64,000 nt of DNA from Flavobacteriales bacterium (lineage in GTDB: Bacteria; Bacteroidota; Bacteroidia; Flavobacteriales_D; CAJJDF01). The stretch covers positions 62,001 to 126,000 of the forward strand of contig JABAYJ010000001.1 in assembly GCA_018609055.1 (NCBI GenBank). The letters are read 5' to 3'. The notes under the pieces are model-generated. The model had not been told where the DNA came from and did not search any database. It saw only the letters and a program-made list of their open reading frames with translations. Positions 29,247 to 38,153 of the stretch are shown in pieces (position 1 is the first letter of the stretch; every line of letters starts with the position of its first letter). Both the position numbers and the translations under genes were made by a program.

Positions 29247-29377
29247 TAATCATCCACCAAGGTTTGTAGCTCTGGATTTGTTTCCAGTTCTTTTGCAAAA
29301 GCACTACTTCCCTCAGTACTTAAATTTCCATTTAAGTAATCTTGGATTTGTGAGTATGTGTTAAAATTATCTTGCAT
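29207..29377 (-). pseudogene. N-terminal fragment of an anti-sigma-like protein, disrupted at ~29258
   Basis: MQDNFNTYSQIQDYLNGNLSTEGSSAFAKELETNPELQTLVDDY|CLMIMKTSRIIS*: anti-sigma-type N-terminus whose start overlaps the sigma stop. The continuation LVDNLIEQNELF... is at 60548. Confidence 0.7.
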
Positions 29378-29804
29378 TGGAGAGTTGCTGTTTTATCCTT
29401 GGGTTATCGTTTATTAAGTTTTTTAGTCTTTGTTTACACTTGTAGTTTTTTGTTTTTGCGGTATTTGGATTATTAAACCCTAACCGAGAACATACATCCT
29501 CCATGCTTAAATTATAAAAGATGGTGTAGGTAAGAATCTCTTTACACACGTTTCCTAGTTTTTCTAATAATTCATTAATAATAATCTGGTTTCCATTATT
29601 TATTTGAGATGAACTAGGCTCCATATTTATTGCTATATCTTCTTTTATTGATGTTGTTTTGCCTTCTTTTTTTACGTAATTAATCCATTTGTTTTTGGCA
29701 ATTCTAAAAATGAAAGCCTCAATGTTCGACTCTACTTCAAATTTATCTTTAGTGGTGTTTCTATAGCTTCTTGTCCAAAAGAAGGAAAAGATAATAGACA
29801 ACAC
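29367..29804 (-). pseudogene. sigma-70 family (ECF-like) RNA polymerase sigma factor, N-terminally truncated
   Basis: NIEAFIFRIAKNKWINYVKKEG (region 2.4-like) and a region 4-like C-terminus; the first ~50-60 residues are missing and replaced by out-of-frame signal-peptide sequence. Confidence 0.65.
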
Positions 29805-29839
29805 AACCCAAAAGTTGCTAGAAAAATAGTTTTTGTCAT
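29732..29839 (-). pseudogene. signal-peptide remnant of a secreted protein fused out of frame to the sigma fragment
   Basis: ATG at 29839: MTKTIFLATFGLCCLLSFPSFGQEAIETPLKINLK*; a clear signal peptide with no mature protein. Confidence 0.55.
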
Positions 29840-29951
29840 AGGTTATACCTTATAATAAGAGATACAAATTGGTTAATCAAAAGTAACCCATTTTATAAAA
29901 TAAAAAAACAATCTATTTATTAACAGTGATTTAAAAAAAAATAAAAACACT

Positions 29952-29959
29952 TAACTTTG
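29952..29959 (+). promoter_or_regulatory. -7-like TAACTTTG upstream of mltG
   Basis: Matches TAnnTTTG about 20 nt before the ATG. Confidence 0.4.
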
Positions 29960-29978
29960 TTTAAAATTTAGCCTTTTT

Positions 29979-31019
29979 ATGAAACCATCTCGAATAGTGT
30001 TCCTTATTTTCCTTCTTGCTTTAGCAATTGGAGCTTTTGTTTTTTATCCAAAAATAGAAATGTACTTTGCTGGAATAAAAACAATAGGAGTTAACGAAAA
30101 AATTGATTTTTACGTACCAACTGGCTCTACTTTTAATTCGGTTGTTGATTCTCTTTCGGCTAAAAAAATAATTTCGAATCCAGAAAAATTTAAATCTTAT
30201 GCAGCTTTCAGGAATTTGAAAGATGCTACGATAGAACCTGGTAAATATGAATTTTTACCAACTACTACTTTGCACGAGTTGGTTTCTTATTTAAGAAAAG
30301 GAAATGGGGAAAAAGAAGTACGAATTACTTTGAATAACACAAGAACTTTAGCTGATATTGCGGAGAAAATAACTGAGAATATTGAAGTGTCACAGTTTGA
30401 ATTTTTGATGTTGCTAAATCGACCTGAAACTCAGTCTAAATATGGGTTTGATAAAGAAACAATCAGAACTCTTTTTATACCAAATACTTACAATGTTTGG
30501 TGGGATATTTCGGAGGAAGAATTGTTGACAAGAATGGCCAAAGAATATAAAAGCTTTTGGAATGGAGAAAGAGTGGCTAAAGCCAAACAAATTGGTCTTT
30601 CGCAATCAGAAGTTTCTACTTTAGCTTCTATCGTTTATTCCGAAACCAAAAAGGCTGATGAAGCTCCAAAAGTAGCTGGAGTTTATGTGAATAGAATTAA
30701 AAAAGGAATGTTGTTGCAAGCAGATCCAACTTTGGTATTTGCCTTGGGAGATTTTACTATTAAGCGAGTATTAAACGTTCATAAAGAGATAGAATCACTT
30801 TATAATACTTACAAATATACCGGGTTGCCACCTGGGCCAATAATCACTCCGCCAATTACTTACTTGGATGCTGTGCTTAATTACTCGAAACACGGCTATA
30901 TTTTCTTTTGTGCAAAACCAGATTATTCTGGATATCATGCTTTTGCAAAAACTAACTCACAGCATAATGTAAATGCACGTAAATATTACGCTTTTTTGAA
31001 CAAAGAAGGGATTAGATAA
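29979..31019 (+). CDS. mltG: endolytic transglycosylase MltG
   Basis: YLRKGNGEKEVRITL, FIPNTYNVWWD, LASIVYSETKKADEAPKVAGVYVNRIKKGMLLQADPTLVFAL, TGLPPGPI. Confidence 0.92.
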   Translation: MKPSRIVFLIFLLALAIGAFVFYPKIEMYFAGIKTIGVNEKIDFYVPTGSTFNSVVDSLSAKKIISNPEKFKSYAAFRNLKDATIEPGKYEFLPTTTLHELVSYLRKGNGEKEVRITLNNTRTLADIAEKITENIEVSQFEFLMLLNRPETQSKYGFDKETIRTLFIPNTYNVWWDISEEELLTRMAKEYKSFWNGERVAKAKQIGLSQSEVSTLASIVYSETKKADEAPKVAGVYVNRIKKGMLLQADPTLVFALGDFTIKRVLNVHKEIESLYNTYKYTGLPPGPIITPPITYLDAVLNYSKHGYIFFCAKPDYSGYHAFAKTNSQHNVNARKYYAFLNKEGIR

Positions 31020-31020
31020 T

Positions 31021-31464
31021 TTAGGCTTCTAACAATTTTATCGAAACAGAATTAATGCAATATCTCAGTCCACTTGGTTCAGGGCCATCTGGAAAAACGT
31101 GACCTAAATGAGCGTCACATGTATTGCAAATCGCTTCTACTCTTATCATTCCAAAAGAAACATCTTTGATGTAACCAACCGCATTTTGTTTGATTGGGTC
31201 TGTAAAACTTGGCCATCCAGTTCCTGATTCAAATTTTATAGAGGAATCGAATAGGGGATTGGCACAGCAAACACAACCATATTTTCCTGATTCGTGAGAA
31301 GTACAATATTCTCCAGAATTGGCTCTTTCAGTTCCTTTCATTCGTGCAACTCTGAACTGTTCAGAGGTTAAAATCTCTTCCCATTCTTGATCCGATTTTT
31401 CTACTCGGGTGTCAGGCTCAAGATTTCCGTGATTGGCTATTTTTATGATTTCGTTCCAGTTCAT
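31021..31464 (-). CDS. msrB: peptide-methionine (R)-S-oxide reductase
   Basis: GKYGCVCCANPLFDSSIKFESGTGWPSF, DAHLGHVFPDGPEPSGLRYCINSVS. Confidence 0.94.
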   Translation of the reverse strand: MNWNEIIKIANHGNLEPDTRVEKSDQEWEEILTSEQFRVARMKGTERANSGEYCTSHESGKYGCVCCANPLFDSSIKFESGTGWPSFTDPIKQNAVGYIKDVSFGMIRVEAICNTCDAHLGHVFPDGPEPSGLRYCINSVSIKLLEA

Positions 31465-31522
31465 TTTGTGTAGGTTATACGATTATTTACTTTGACGAAA
31501 GAAGAGCAATATTTTTACAATA

Positions 31523-32107
31523 TCAACTTTTCCAAGGATTAAATAAATTCTCTTGTTCGCCTCTTCCTGGTTCTTCTTCGGTAAGTGGTTCACATTCTTT
31601 AAGTGTGTCTTGGCAATCTTTTGGTAATTGCTGGTATAATTTGGTTCCTTTTGTTTTCCAGCCAATCATTTCGTCTGAGACTTCTTTTATTAATCGAGCT
31701 GGATTTCCTGCCATCAAACTTCTTCTTGGAATGATTGATTTTGCTTTTACAAAACTTAAGGCTCCCACAATACATTCTTCCCCAATTTCTACTTCGTCCA
31801 TAATTACGGCATTCATCCCGATAAGGGAATTTTTACCAATAATTCCTCCGTGTATGATTGCTCCGTGGCCAATGTGAGCTCCTTCGTGCAAAATGGTATC
31901 TTTCCCAGGAAACATATGAACGGTACAGTTTTCTTGTACGTTACAACCGTCTTTAATGATTATTTTTCCCCAATCACCTCTCAAGGCGCAACCAGGACCA
32001 ATGTATACGTTTTTGCCAATGATTACATTGCCAGTAACGGTTGCTTGTGGATGCACAAACGAAGAAGGATGGACTACGGGTTTAAACCCTTTGAATTCGA
32101 AAATCAT
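31523..32107 (-). CDS. gamma carbonic anhydrase/PaaY-like hexapeptide-repeat protein
   Basis: VTGNVIIGKNVYIGPGCALRGDWGKIIIKDGCNVQENCTVHMFPG, HIGHGAIIHG. Confidence 0.85.
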   Translation of the reverse strand: MIFEFKGFKPVVHPSSFVHPQATVTGNVIIGKNVYIGPGCALRGDWGKIIIKDGCNVQENCTVHMFPGKDTILHEGAHIGHGAIIHGGIIGKNSLIGMNAVIMDEVEIGEECIVGALSFVKAKSIIPRRSLMAGNPARLIKEVSDEMIGWKTKGTKLYQQLPKDCQDTLKECEPLTEEEPGRGEQENLFNPWKS

Positions 32108-32116
32108 AGTTTTAAT

Positions 32117-33001
32117 TTAATATCCCGAACCACTAGCCCCAATCTTTTCAATAGGATGCCAAGTAGTTTTTACTTCGGTAAATTTAGTAATGAAATAAGG
32201 AGATTCGTTCTCATTCTTCATCCAATCAATGTCTTTTTTTACAACAATTCTTTTCAGGTTTGTAGTAGAATTTTCTTTGATTAACTGAGTTGCTTTTTTG
32301 TCGTTTCCGCAATATAGCATGCTGTTTACATCCTTGTGAGTAGAAAAATGAGGAATCAATTCTTCTGCATTTCCAGTTAGGATATTGATTACTCCTCCAG
32401 GAACATCCGAAGAATTAACTACCTCGGCAAAAGAAACAGAACACAAGGCTTTGCTTTCTGAAGCTAAAACAATACAAGAGTTTCCTGAAACGATAATTGG
32501 AGCAATAGTGGAAACTAAACCAATTAATCCGTTTTCTTCTGGTGCAATTACTGCCACAACTCCTGTTGGTTCTTGTATAGTAAAATTGAAATAAGGACCA
32601 GAAACAGGATTTACCGAACTACTTATTTGTTGGTATTTATCTGCCCAACCTGCGTAATATATTAATCTGTCAATGGAAGTAAACACTTCGTTTTCAGCTT
32701 GTTTTTTTGTAGATCCTATTTGCATCAATTCATCAATGAATTGTGCTTTTCTTCCTTCTAGCATTTCTGCTATTCGGTACAAAATTTGGCTACGGTTGTA
32801 AGCGGTTCTATTTGACCAAAGTTCAAAAGCTTTTCGTGCTTCTACCACTGCGTTTCTAAAATCTTTTCTTGATCCAGTACACATATTGGCAATTTCTTCT
32901 CCTTTGGTATTTTTTAAAGAATAATACCTTCCAGATTCTGTCCTTGGAAATTTCCCTCCAATGTACATTTTGTATGTTTTTAAAACTTCTATTCTAGACA
33001 T
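32117..33001 (-). CDS. short aldehyde dehydrogenase-family protein lacking the catalytic domain
   Basis: Homologous to the N-terminal/NAD-binding part of its neighbour (YKMYIGGKFPRTESGRYYSLKN..., GWADKYQQ); no FFNQGQxCCA-type Cys motif. Confidence 0.8.
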   Translation of the reverse strand: MSRIEVLKTYKMYIGGKFPRTESGRYYSLKNTKGEEIANMCTGSRKDFRNAVVEARKAFELWSNRTAYNRSQILYRIAEMLEGRKAQFIDELMQIGSTKKQAENEVFTSIDRLIYYAGWADKYQQISSSVNPVSGPYFNFTIQEPTGVVAVIAPEENGLIGLVSTIAPIIVSGNSCIVLASESKALCSVSFAEVVNSSDVPGGVINILTGNAEELIPHFSTHKDVNSMLYCGNDKKATQLIKENSTTNLKRIVVKKDIDWMKNENESPYFITKFTEVKTTWHPIEKIGASGSGY

Positions 33002-33006
33002 AGTAA

Positions 33007-34479
33007 TTAGTTTTCAAATGATAAATAAGCCTCAAGCCCATGTAAACCTCCTTCTCTTCCAAATCCACTTTCTTTGTATCCTCCAAACGGAGAAGTTGGG
33101 TCAAATTTATTGAAAGTATTTGCCCATACAATCCCTGCTCTTAGCTGAGAAGTCATATTGAATATCTTTGAGCCTTTATCTGTCCAAACTCCAGCAGAAA
33201 GCCCGTAAGGTGTATTATTGGCTTTTGTAATTGCTTCTTCAATCGTGCGGAAAGTCTGGATTGCCAATACAGGTCCAAAAATCTCTTCTTGTACAATTCT
33301 GTTACTCTGCGCAACTCCAGTAAATAGAGTTGGTTTGCACCAATATCCTTTTTTATCTAATTTACCTTCTGGCTGATAAATTTCGGCACCTTCTTCTTTT
33401 CCTAATTTGATATAATGGTTAATCGTGTCCAATTGAGATTTAGAATTGATGGCTCCAATATCTGTATTTTTATCTATTGGATTCCCTACAATTAGGCTTT
33501 CCATTCGGTCTTTTAGTTTTCTTAGTACAATATCATACACAGATTCTTGAACCAATAATCTTGAACCTGCACAACATACGTGTCCTTGATTAAAGAAAAT
33601 TCCGTTTACTATTCCTTCCACAGCTTGATCCAATGGAGCGTCTTCAAACACAATGTTTGCAGCTTTTCCACCTAGCTCTAATGTTATTTTTTTATCAGTT
33701 CCTGCAATAGCGTTTTGGATTATTTTCCCAACACCTGTAGAACCAGTAAAAGCAATTTTATCAATTCCTGAGTGGTTTACAATTTCTGCTCCAGTATCTC
33801 CTGCACCCGTTACAATATTTACAACTCCGGCTGGCAATCCAGCTTCTTCTATAATTTCGGCAAGTAAGAGAGTGGTAAGCGAAGTAGTTTCGGCAGGTTT
33901 CAACACCACAGTATTTCCACAAGCTAATGCTGGTGCAATTTTCCAAGCAGCCATCAATAATGGGAAATTCCAAGGAGTAATTTGTCCTGCAACACCTAAT
34001 GATTTAGGGTTTCTATTTGGAAAAGCATAATCTAATTTATCTGCCCATCCAGCATAATAAAAGAAATGATTGGCAGCCAAAGGAATATCAATGTCTCTTG
34101 ATTCTCTAATTGGTTTTCCACCATCCAGAGTTTCCACCACAGCCAATTCTTTGGCTTTTTCTTGCATGATACGAGCAATACGAAAAATATATTTCCCTCT
34201 TTCTTTACCAGAAAGTTTGCTCCAAGTGGTATCGTATGCTTTTCGAGCAGCTTTCACAGCCAAGTCTACATCTTTTTTATTCCCATTTGCAATGGAAGCA
34301 AGTTTCTCTTCAGTTGCAGGGTTGATAGTATCAAAATATTTACCAGAGCTTGGTTTTACCCATTTCCCTCCAATAAATAAATCGTATTTATTTTTCAACT
34401 TCACATGGCTCGTGCTTTCCAAAGAAGGAGCCAAATCCCAGTTGCTTTTTAAGTTTAGTTTAGTTTCTTTTTTAGACAT
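33007..34479 (-). CDS. NAD(P)-dependent aldehyde dehydrogenase
   Basis: ITPWNFPLLMAAWKIAPALACGNTVVLKPAE, ELGGKAANIVFEDA, FFNQGHVCCAGSRL, EEIFGPVL. Confidence 0.94.
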   Translation of the reverse strand: MSKKETKLNLKSNWDLAPSLESTSHVKLKNKYDLFIGGKWVKPSSGKYFDTINPATEEKLASIANGNKKDVDLAVKAARKAYDTTWSKLSGKERGKYIFRIARIMQEKAKELAVVETLDGGKPIRESRDIDIPLAANHFFYYAGWADKLDYAFPNRNPKSLGVAGQITPWNFPLLMAAWKIAPALACGNTVVLKPAETTSLTTLLLAEIIEEAGLPAGVVNIVTGAGDTGAEIVNHSGIDKIAFTGSTGVGKIIQNAIAGTDKKITLELGGKAANIVFEDAPLDQAVEGIVNGIFFNQGHVCCAGSRLLVQESVYDIVLRKLKDRMESLIVGNPIDKNTDIGAINSKSQLDTINHYIKLGKEEGAEIYQPEGKLDKKGYWCKPTLFTGVAQSNRIVQEEIFGPVLAIQTFRTIEEAITKANNTPYGLSAGVWTDKGSKIFNMTSQLRAGIVWANTFNKFDPTSPFGGYKESGFGREGGLHGLEAYLSFEN

Positions 34480-34489
34480 AATCCTTTAA

Positions 34490-35383
34490 TTAATCTTTAG
34501 AAAAATAATCCTTCGATTGATAATTACCACTTCTTTGTTTCTCCAATTGCATCAATAAATCATTGGCAAGGCTACTCGCTCCAAAACGGAACCATTGATT
34601 GGTTAACCATTTGTCACCAAGTGTTTCTTTTACCAACATCAAATATTGCAAAGCCAATTTAGAATTAGAAATTCCACCAGCTGGTTTCATTCCTATTTGG
34701 ATTCCTGTCTCGTAATAATAATCTTTAATGGCTTCCAACATTACTAATGTAACTGGCAGAGTTGCTGCAGGACTTATTTTTCCTGTAGAGGTTTTAATAA
34801 AATCAGAACCAGCATGCATTGCAATATCACTAGCTCTTCTTATATTATCCAAACTACCTAGCTCTCCAGTTTCAAGAATGGTTTTTAATCTTACATTCTT
34901 ACCGCAAGTTTCTTTTATTTTAGCAATTTCATCAAACACATAATTGTATTCTCCTTGGTGAAATTTCCCTCTCGAAATAACCATATCCACTTCATCCGCT
35001 CCGGCATCAATAGCCATTTTGGTATCGGTAATTTTCACCTCAAGCGAAGAATTTCCTGATGGAAATGCTGTTGCAACAGAAGCCACATTTATTCCACTTC
35101 CTTTAAGTTGTTCTTTTGCTAATCCTACAAAATTAGGATAGACACAAATAGCAGCTACAGTTGGTAAATCTGGGTAAGCATCATGTAAATGCATTCCTTT
35201 GTAGCACAATTGTTTTACTTTATTTATCGTATCAGCACCTTCCAAAGTAGTCAAATCAATCATGTTCAAAGCCATCCTCAACCCATGAATTTTGGCTTCA
35301 TTCTTTACACTTCTTTTTGTGATACGAGAAACTCTGTCTCCAATTCCTACTTGGTCAACTGTTATTATTTTAAAATCTTTCAT
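34490..35383 (-). CDS. deoC: deoxyribose-phosphate aldolase
   Basis: LRMALNMIDLTTLEGADT, GADEVDMVISRG, FIKTSTGKISPAAT, MKPAGGIS. Confidence 0.93.
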   Translation of the reverse strand: MKDFKIITVDQVGIGDRVSRITKRSVKNEAKIHGLRMALNMIDLTTLEGADTINKVKQLCYKGMHLHDAYPDLPTVAAICVYPNFVGLAKEQLKGSGINVASVATAFPSGNSSLEVKITDTKMAIDAGADEVDMVISRGKFHQGEYNYVFDEIAKIKETCGKNVRLKTILETGELGSLDNIRRASDIAMHAGSDFIKTSTGKISPAATLPVTLVMLEAIKDYYYETGIQIGMKPAGGISNSKLALQYLMLVKETLGDKWLTNQWFRFGASSLANDLLMQLEKQRSGNYQSKDYFSKD

Positions 35384-35385
35384 TG

Positions 35386-35688
35386 TTACAGTTTTTCTCC
35401 TTTTACTAATAGAGTCAATCTTACCGATTCATTTTTTAAATGTACAAACTCCAGTCTAGACTCATCATTCATAAACTCTTTAAAGTCAATCTCCGATTCA
35501 AAAGATATAAAATGAATTTCATAAGGAAGCTCTTTTTCTTCTGAAATAAAACTTTCCTTAGTTGGTCTTATTCTATAAATCATTTCACCCTTATATTTTT
35601 CCATCAATGGAATAGCAAAACTTTCAAATTCTAAGAATTGCTTTTCCTTACCTGGTTTTATAAATATTAGTTGAGTTAAATAAATCAT
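35386..35688 (-). CDS. small DUF1330/ABM-like hypothetical protein
   Basis: 100 aa, LIFIKPGKEKQFLEFES...; between deoC and the M42 peptidase. Confidence 0.5.
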   Translation of the reverse strand: MIYLTQLIFIKPGKEKQFLEFESFAIPLMEKYKGEMIYRIRPTKESFISEEKELPYEIHFISFESEIDFKEFMNDESRLEFVHLKNESVRLTLLVKGEKL

Positions 35689-36767
35689 TTGAAATACCTA
35701 AAATCGTGTCCGTTTTTAATGTTTTGCAACACTTCTATATACAGTTTTATTAAGTTCTCTACATCATCTCTGTGAGCCGTCTCAACAGTTGTGTGCATAT
35801 ATTTAAGAGGCAAAGAAATCAATGCAGAAGCAACTCCTTCGTTAGAGTAAGCAAAAGCATCAGTATCTGTTCCAGTTCTGCTAGAAAGTGCCATTCTTTG
35901 GAATGGAATTTTATTTTTCTGAGCTGTATCAATCAATAATTTCAACAAGTTATTTTGAACTGCTGGAGCATAAGCTAAAACAGGTCCGTCTCCCGATTTA
36001 AAATCTCCTTGTTCAATCTTATCAATCATTGGTATGTTTGTATCGTGACAAACATCATTAACAATTGCTACATCAGGTTTTATTCTGGCTGCAATCATTT
36101 CTGCTCCTCTCAACCCTATTTCTTCTTGCACAGAGTTCACAATGTACAATCCAAAAGGAAGTTCAATTTTATCTTCTTTCAGTTTACGAGCAACTTCAGC
36201 AATTATGAATCCTCCCATTCTGTTATCAAGAGCTCTCCCTGTGAAGTATTTTTTATTCAATATCATAAATTCATCTGGGTAGGTGATAACACACCCAACA
36301 TGAATTCCCATTTTTTCTACTTCTTCTATAGAATTTGCTCCACAATCCAAAAAGATGTTCTCCAATTTTGGTGCTTTTTCGGTTCCGCTTTTTCTTGTGT
36401 GTATAGCTGGCCAACCAAATAATGCAGGAACAATCCCTTTATCAGTATGAATATTCACTCTTTTTGATGGAGCAATTTGATGATCCGAACCACCGTTTCT
36501 TCTCACATAAATAAATCCATCTTTGTTGATGTAATGTACAAACCAAGAAATTTCATCTGCATGTGCTTCAATTACTACTTTGTATTTCGCTTTAGGGTTT
36601 ATTACTGCTACTGCTGTTCCATAAGTATCCACAAAATATTCATCTGTGTAGGGTTTCAAATAGTCTAACCATAATTTTTGCCCTTCGCTTTCAAATCCTG
36701 TAGGTGAGGCGTTATTCAAATATTTCTCTAAAAATTTTATCGATTTGGTAGTAAGTATCTTTGCCAT
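35685..36767 (-). CDS. M42 family metallopeptidase
   Basis: LNNASPTGFESEGQKLWLDYLKPY, EAHADEISWFVHYI, ALDNRMGGF, VQEEIGLRGAEM, HTTVETAHRDDVE. Confidence 0.92.
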   Translation of the reverse strand: MAKILTTKSIKFLEKYLNNASPTGFESEGQKLWLDYLKPYTDEYFVDTYGTAVAVINPKAKYKVVIEAHADEISWFVHYINKDGFIYVRRNGGSDHQIAPSKRVNIHTDKGIVPALFGWPAIHTRKSGTEKAPKLENIFLDCGANSIEEVEKMGIHVGCVITYPDEFMILNKKYFTGRALDNRMGGFIIAEVARKLKEDKIELPFGLYIVNSVQEEIGLRGAEMIAARIKPDVAIVNDVCHDTNIPMIDKIEQGDFKSGDGPVLAYAPAVQNNLLKLLIDTAQKNKIPFQRMALSSRTGTDTDAFAYSNEGVASALISLPLKYMHTTVETAHRDDVENLIKLYIEVLQNIKNGHDFRYFK

Positions 36768-36793
36768 ATGATTTGTTTTGATAGTCTTTAAAT

Positions 36794-38077
36794 TTACAAT
36801 ACTTCTTGTATTGTTTCTAATTTTATTCCTCTAGATCCTTTAATCAAAAATAGAGTGTCTTTTTTAGGATTGGTTTTCAAGAATTTTTTTGCTGCCTCAT
36901 TGTTAGAGAAAGTGATGTATTCGTTTTGTTTCACTGATCTAAAAAGTTTTCCAACCAAAACTCCTTTTAACTCATGATCCATTAATAATTCAACAATTGC
37001 TTCGTGCTCTTTTTTAGCATCTTTTCCCAATTCCAACATATCTCCCAAAATAAAAAATTTCTTTTTGGATTTGGATTGAACCAAGTTCGCAATAGCCACT
37101 TTCATGCTGGAAGGATTGGCATTGTATGCGTCCATAATAAGTTTATTACTTCCTTGGATTACAAGTTGAGAACGATTGTTGGTTGGCAGATAGTTTTCAA
37201 TTCCTTTTTTAATCTGTTCTGCTGAAACTCCGTAATAATCTGCAATTACTACAGCAGAAAGAATATTGTTGAAATTATATGTTCCAATTAAATTAGAGCC
37301 TATTTCAAATTCATTTTTTCCATAGTTTACTTTCATTGTCAAAAAGGGTATGGTAGAAGTTACTTCACCAATACATTTACAATCCTTAGAGCCATAAGTA
37401 ATAGCTTTCATTTTCTCTACATATTTAGCTAATCTGGAATCATCCACATTTATAAAAATCTGTTTTTCTCTTGAATTCAAATTTGTAAATAGTTCTGTTT
37501 TTCCTTTTTCTACTCCTTCTATTCCTCCAAATCCTTCTAAATGAGCTTTTCCAATATTTGTTATTAATCCACAATCTGGATTGCAAATATTTACAAGAAA
37601 CTCTATCTCTTTTTGGTGGTTAGCACCCATTTCTATTATTGCAATTTCATGTTCTTTAGTTATCGAAAGAAGCGATAAAGGAACACCAATATGATTGTTT
37701 AAATTTCCAAAAGTTGCATAGGTATTGAATTTTTCTTGCAATGCACTCTTCATTAATTCTTTTGTAGTAGTTTTCCCATTACTACCAGTAATTCCTATTA
37801 TTGGAATTGTTAATTGATTTCTGTGGTGTCTTGCTAAATCTTGTAATGAAACAAGTGTGTCTTCTACCAGAATATATCGATTGTCTTTTTGATATGATTC
37901 ATCACTAATCACGGCATAACTAGCTCCATTTTCAAGTGCTTCATCTGCGTATTTATTTCCATCAAAGTTTTCTCCTTTTAATGCAAAGAATAGGGAATTC
38001 AATTGAATTTTTCTAGTATCTGTAGAGATTACAGGATGTTTTAAATATATCGAGTATAAGTCTTTTATTGACATCAA
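36794..38077 (-). CDS. murF: UDP-N-acetylmuramoyl-tripeptide--D-alanyl-D-alanine ligase
   Basis: DTRKIQLNSLFFALKGENFDGN, GITGSNGKTTTKELM, NIGKAHLEGFG, DAYNANPSSM. Confidence 0.94.
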   Translation of the reverse strand: MMSIKDLYSIYLKHPVISTDTRKIQLNSLFFALKGENFDGNKYADEALENGASYAVISDESYQKDNRYILVEDTLVSLQDLARHHRNQLTIPIIGITGSNGKTTTKELMKSALQEKFNTYATFGNLNNHIGVPLSLLSITKEHEIAIIEMGANHQKEIEFLVNICNPDCGLITNIGKAHLEGFGGIEGVEKGKTELFTNLNSREKQIFINVDDSRLAKYVEKMKAITYGSKDCKCIGEVTSTIPFLTMKVNYGKNEFEIGSNLIGTYNFNNILSAVVIADYYGVSAEQIKKGIENYLPTNNRSQLVIQGSNKLIMDAYNANPSSMKVAIANLVQSKSKKKFFILGDMLELGKDAKKEHEAIVELLMDHELKGVLVGKLFRSVKQNEYITFSNNEAAKKFLKTNPKKDTLFLIKGSRGIKLETIQEVL

Positions 38078-38097
38078 AATTTATTTTCCTAAATATA

Positions 38098-38136
38098 AAA
38101 AAAGCCTTGATAGAATACTATCAAGGCTTTTGGAAC
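38098..38136 (-). terminator. intrinsic terminator downstream of gldJ
   Basis: AAAAAAAGCCTTGATAG-AATAC-TATCAAGGCTTTT; minus-strand T-run follows the stem. Confidence 0.8.
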
Positions 38137-38153
38137 TTATTAAAGTTAAGTTG

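Noticed and set aside
29244-29262. Possible invertible phase-variation switch at the inversion ends
   Set aside because: Only 4-nt microhomology is visible and no recombinase gene is nearby; decay of the flanking halves argues for a fixed one-time event.
33653-34489. Several plus-strand ORFs over the aldehyde dehydrogenase
   Set aside because: Antisense shadows of a strongly supported CDS.
36009-36422. 137-aa plus-strand ORF
   Set aside because: Antisense to the M42 peptidase; low-complexity Phe/Ser/Cys composition.
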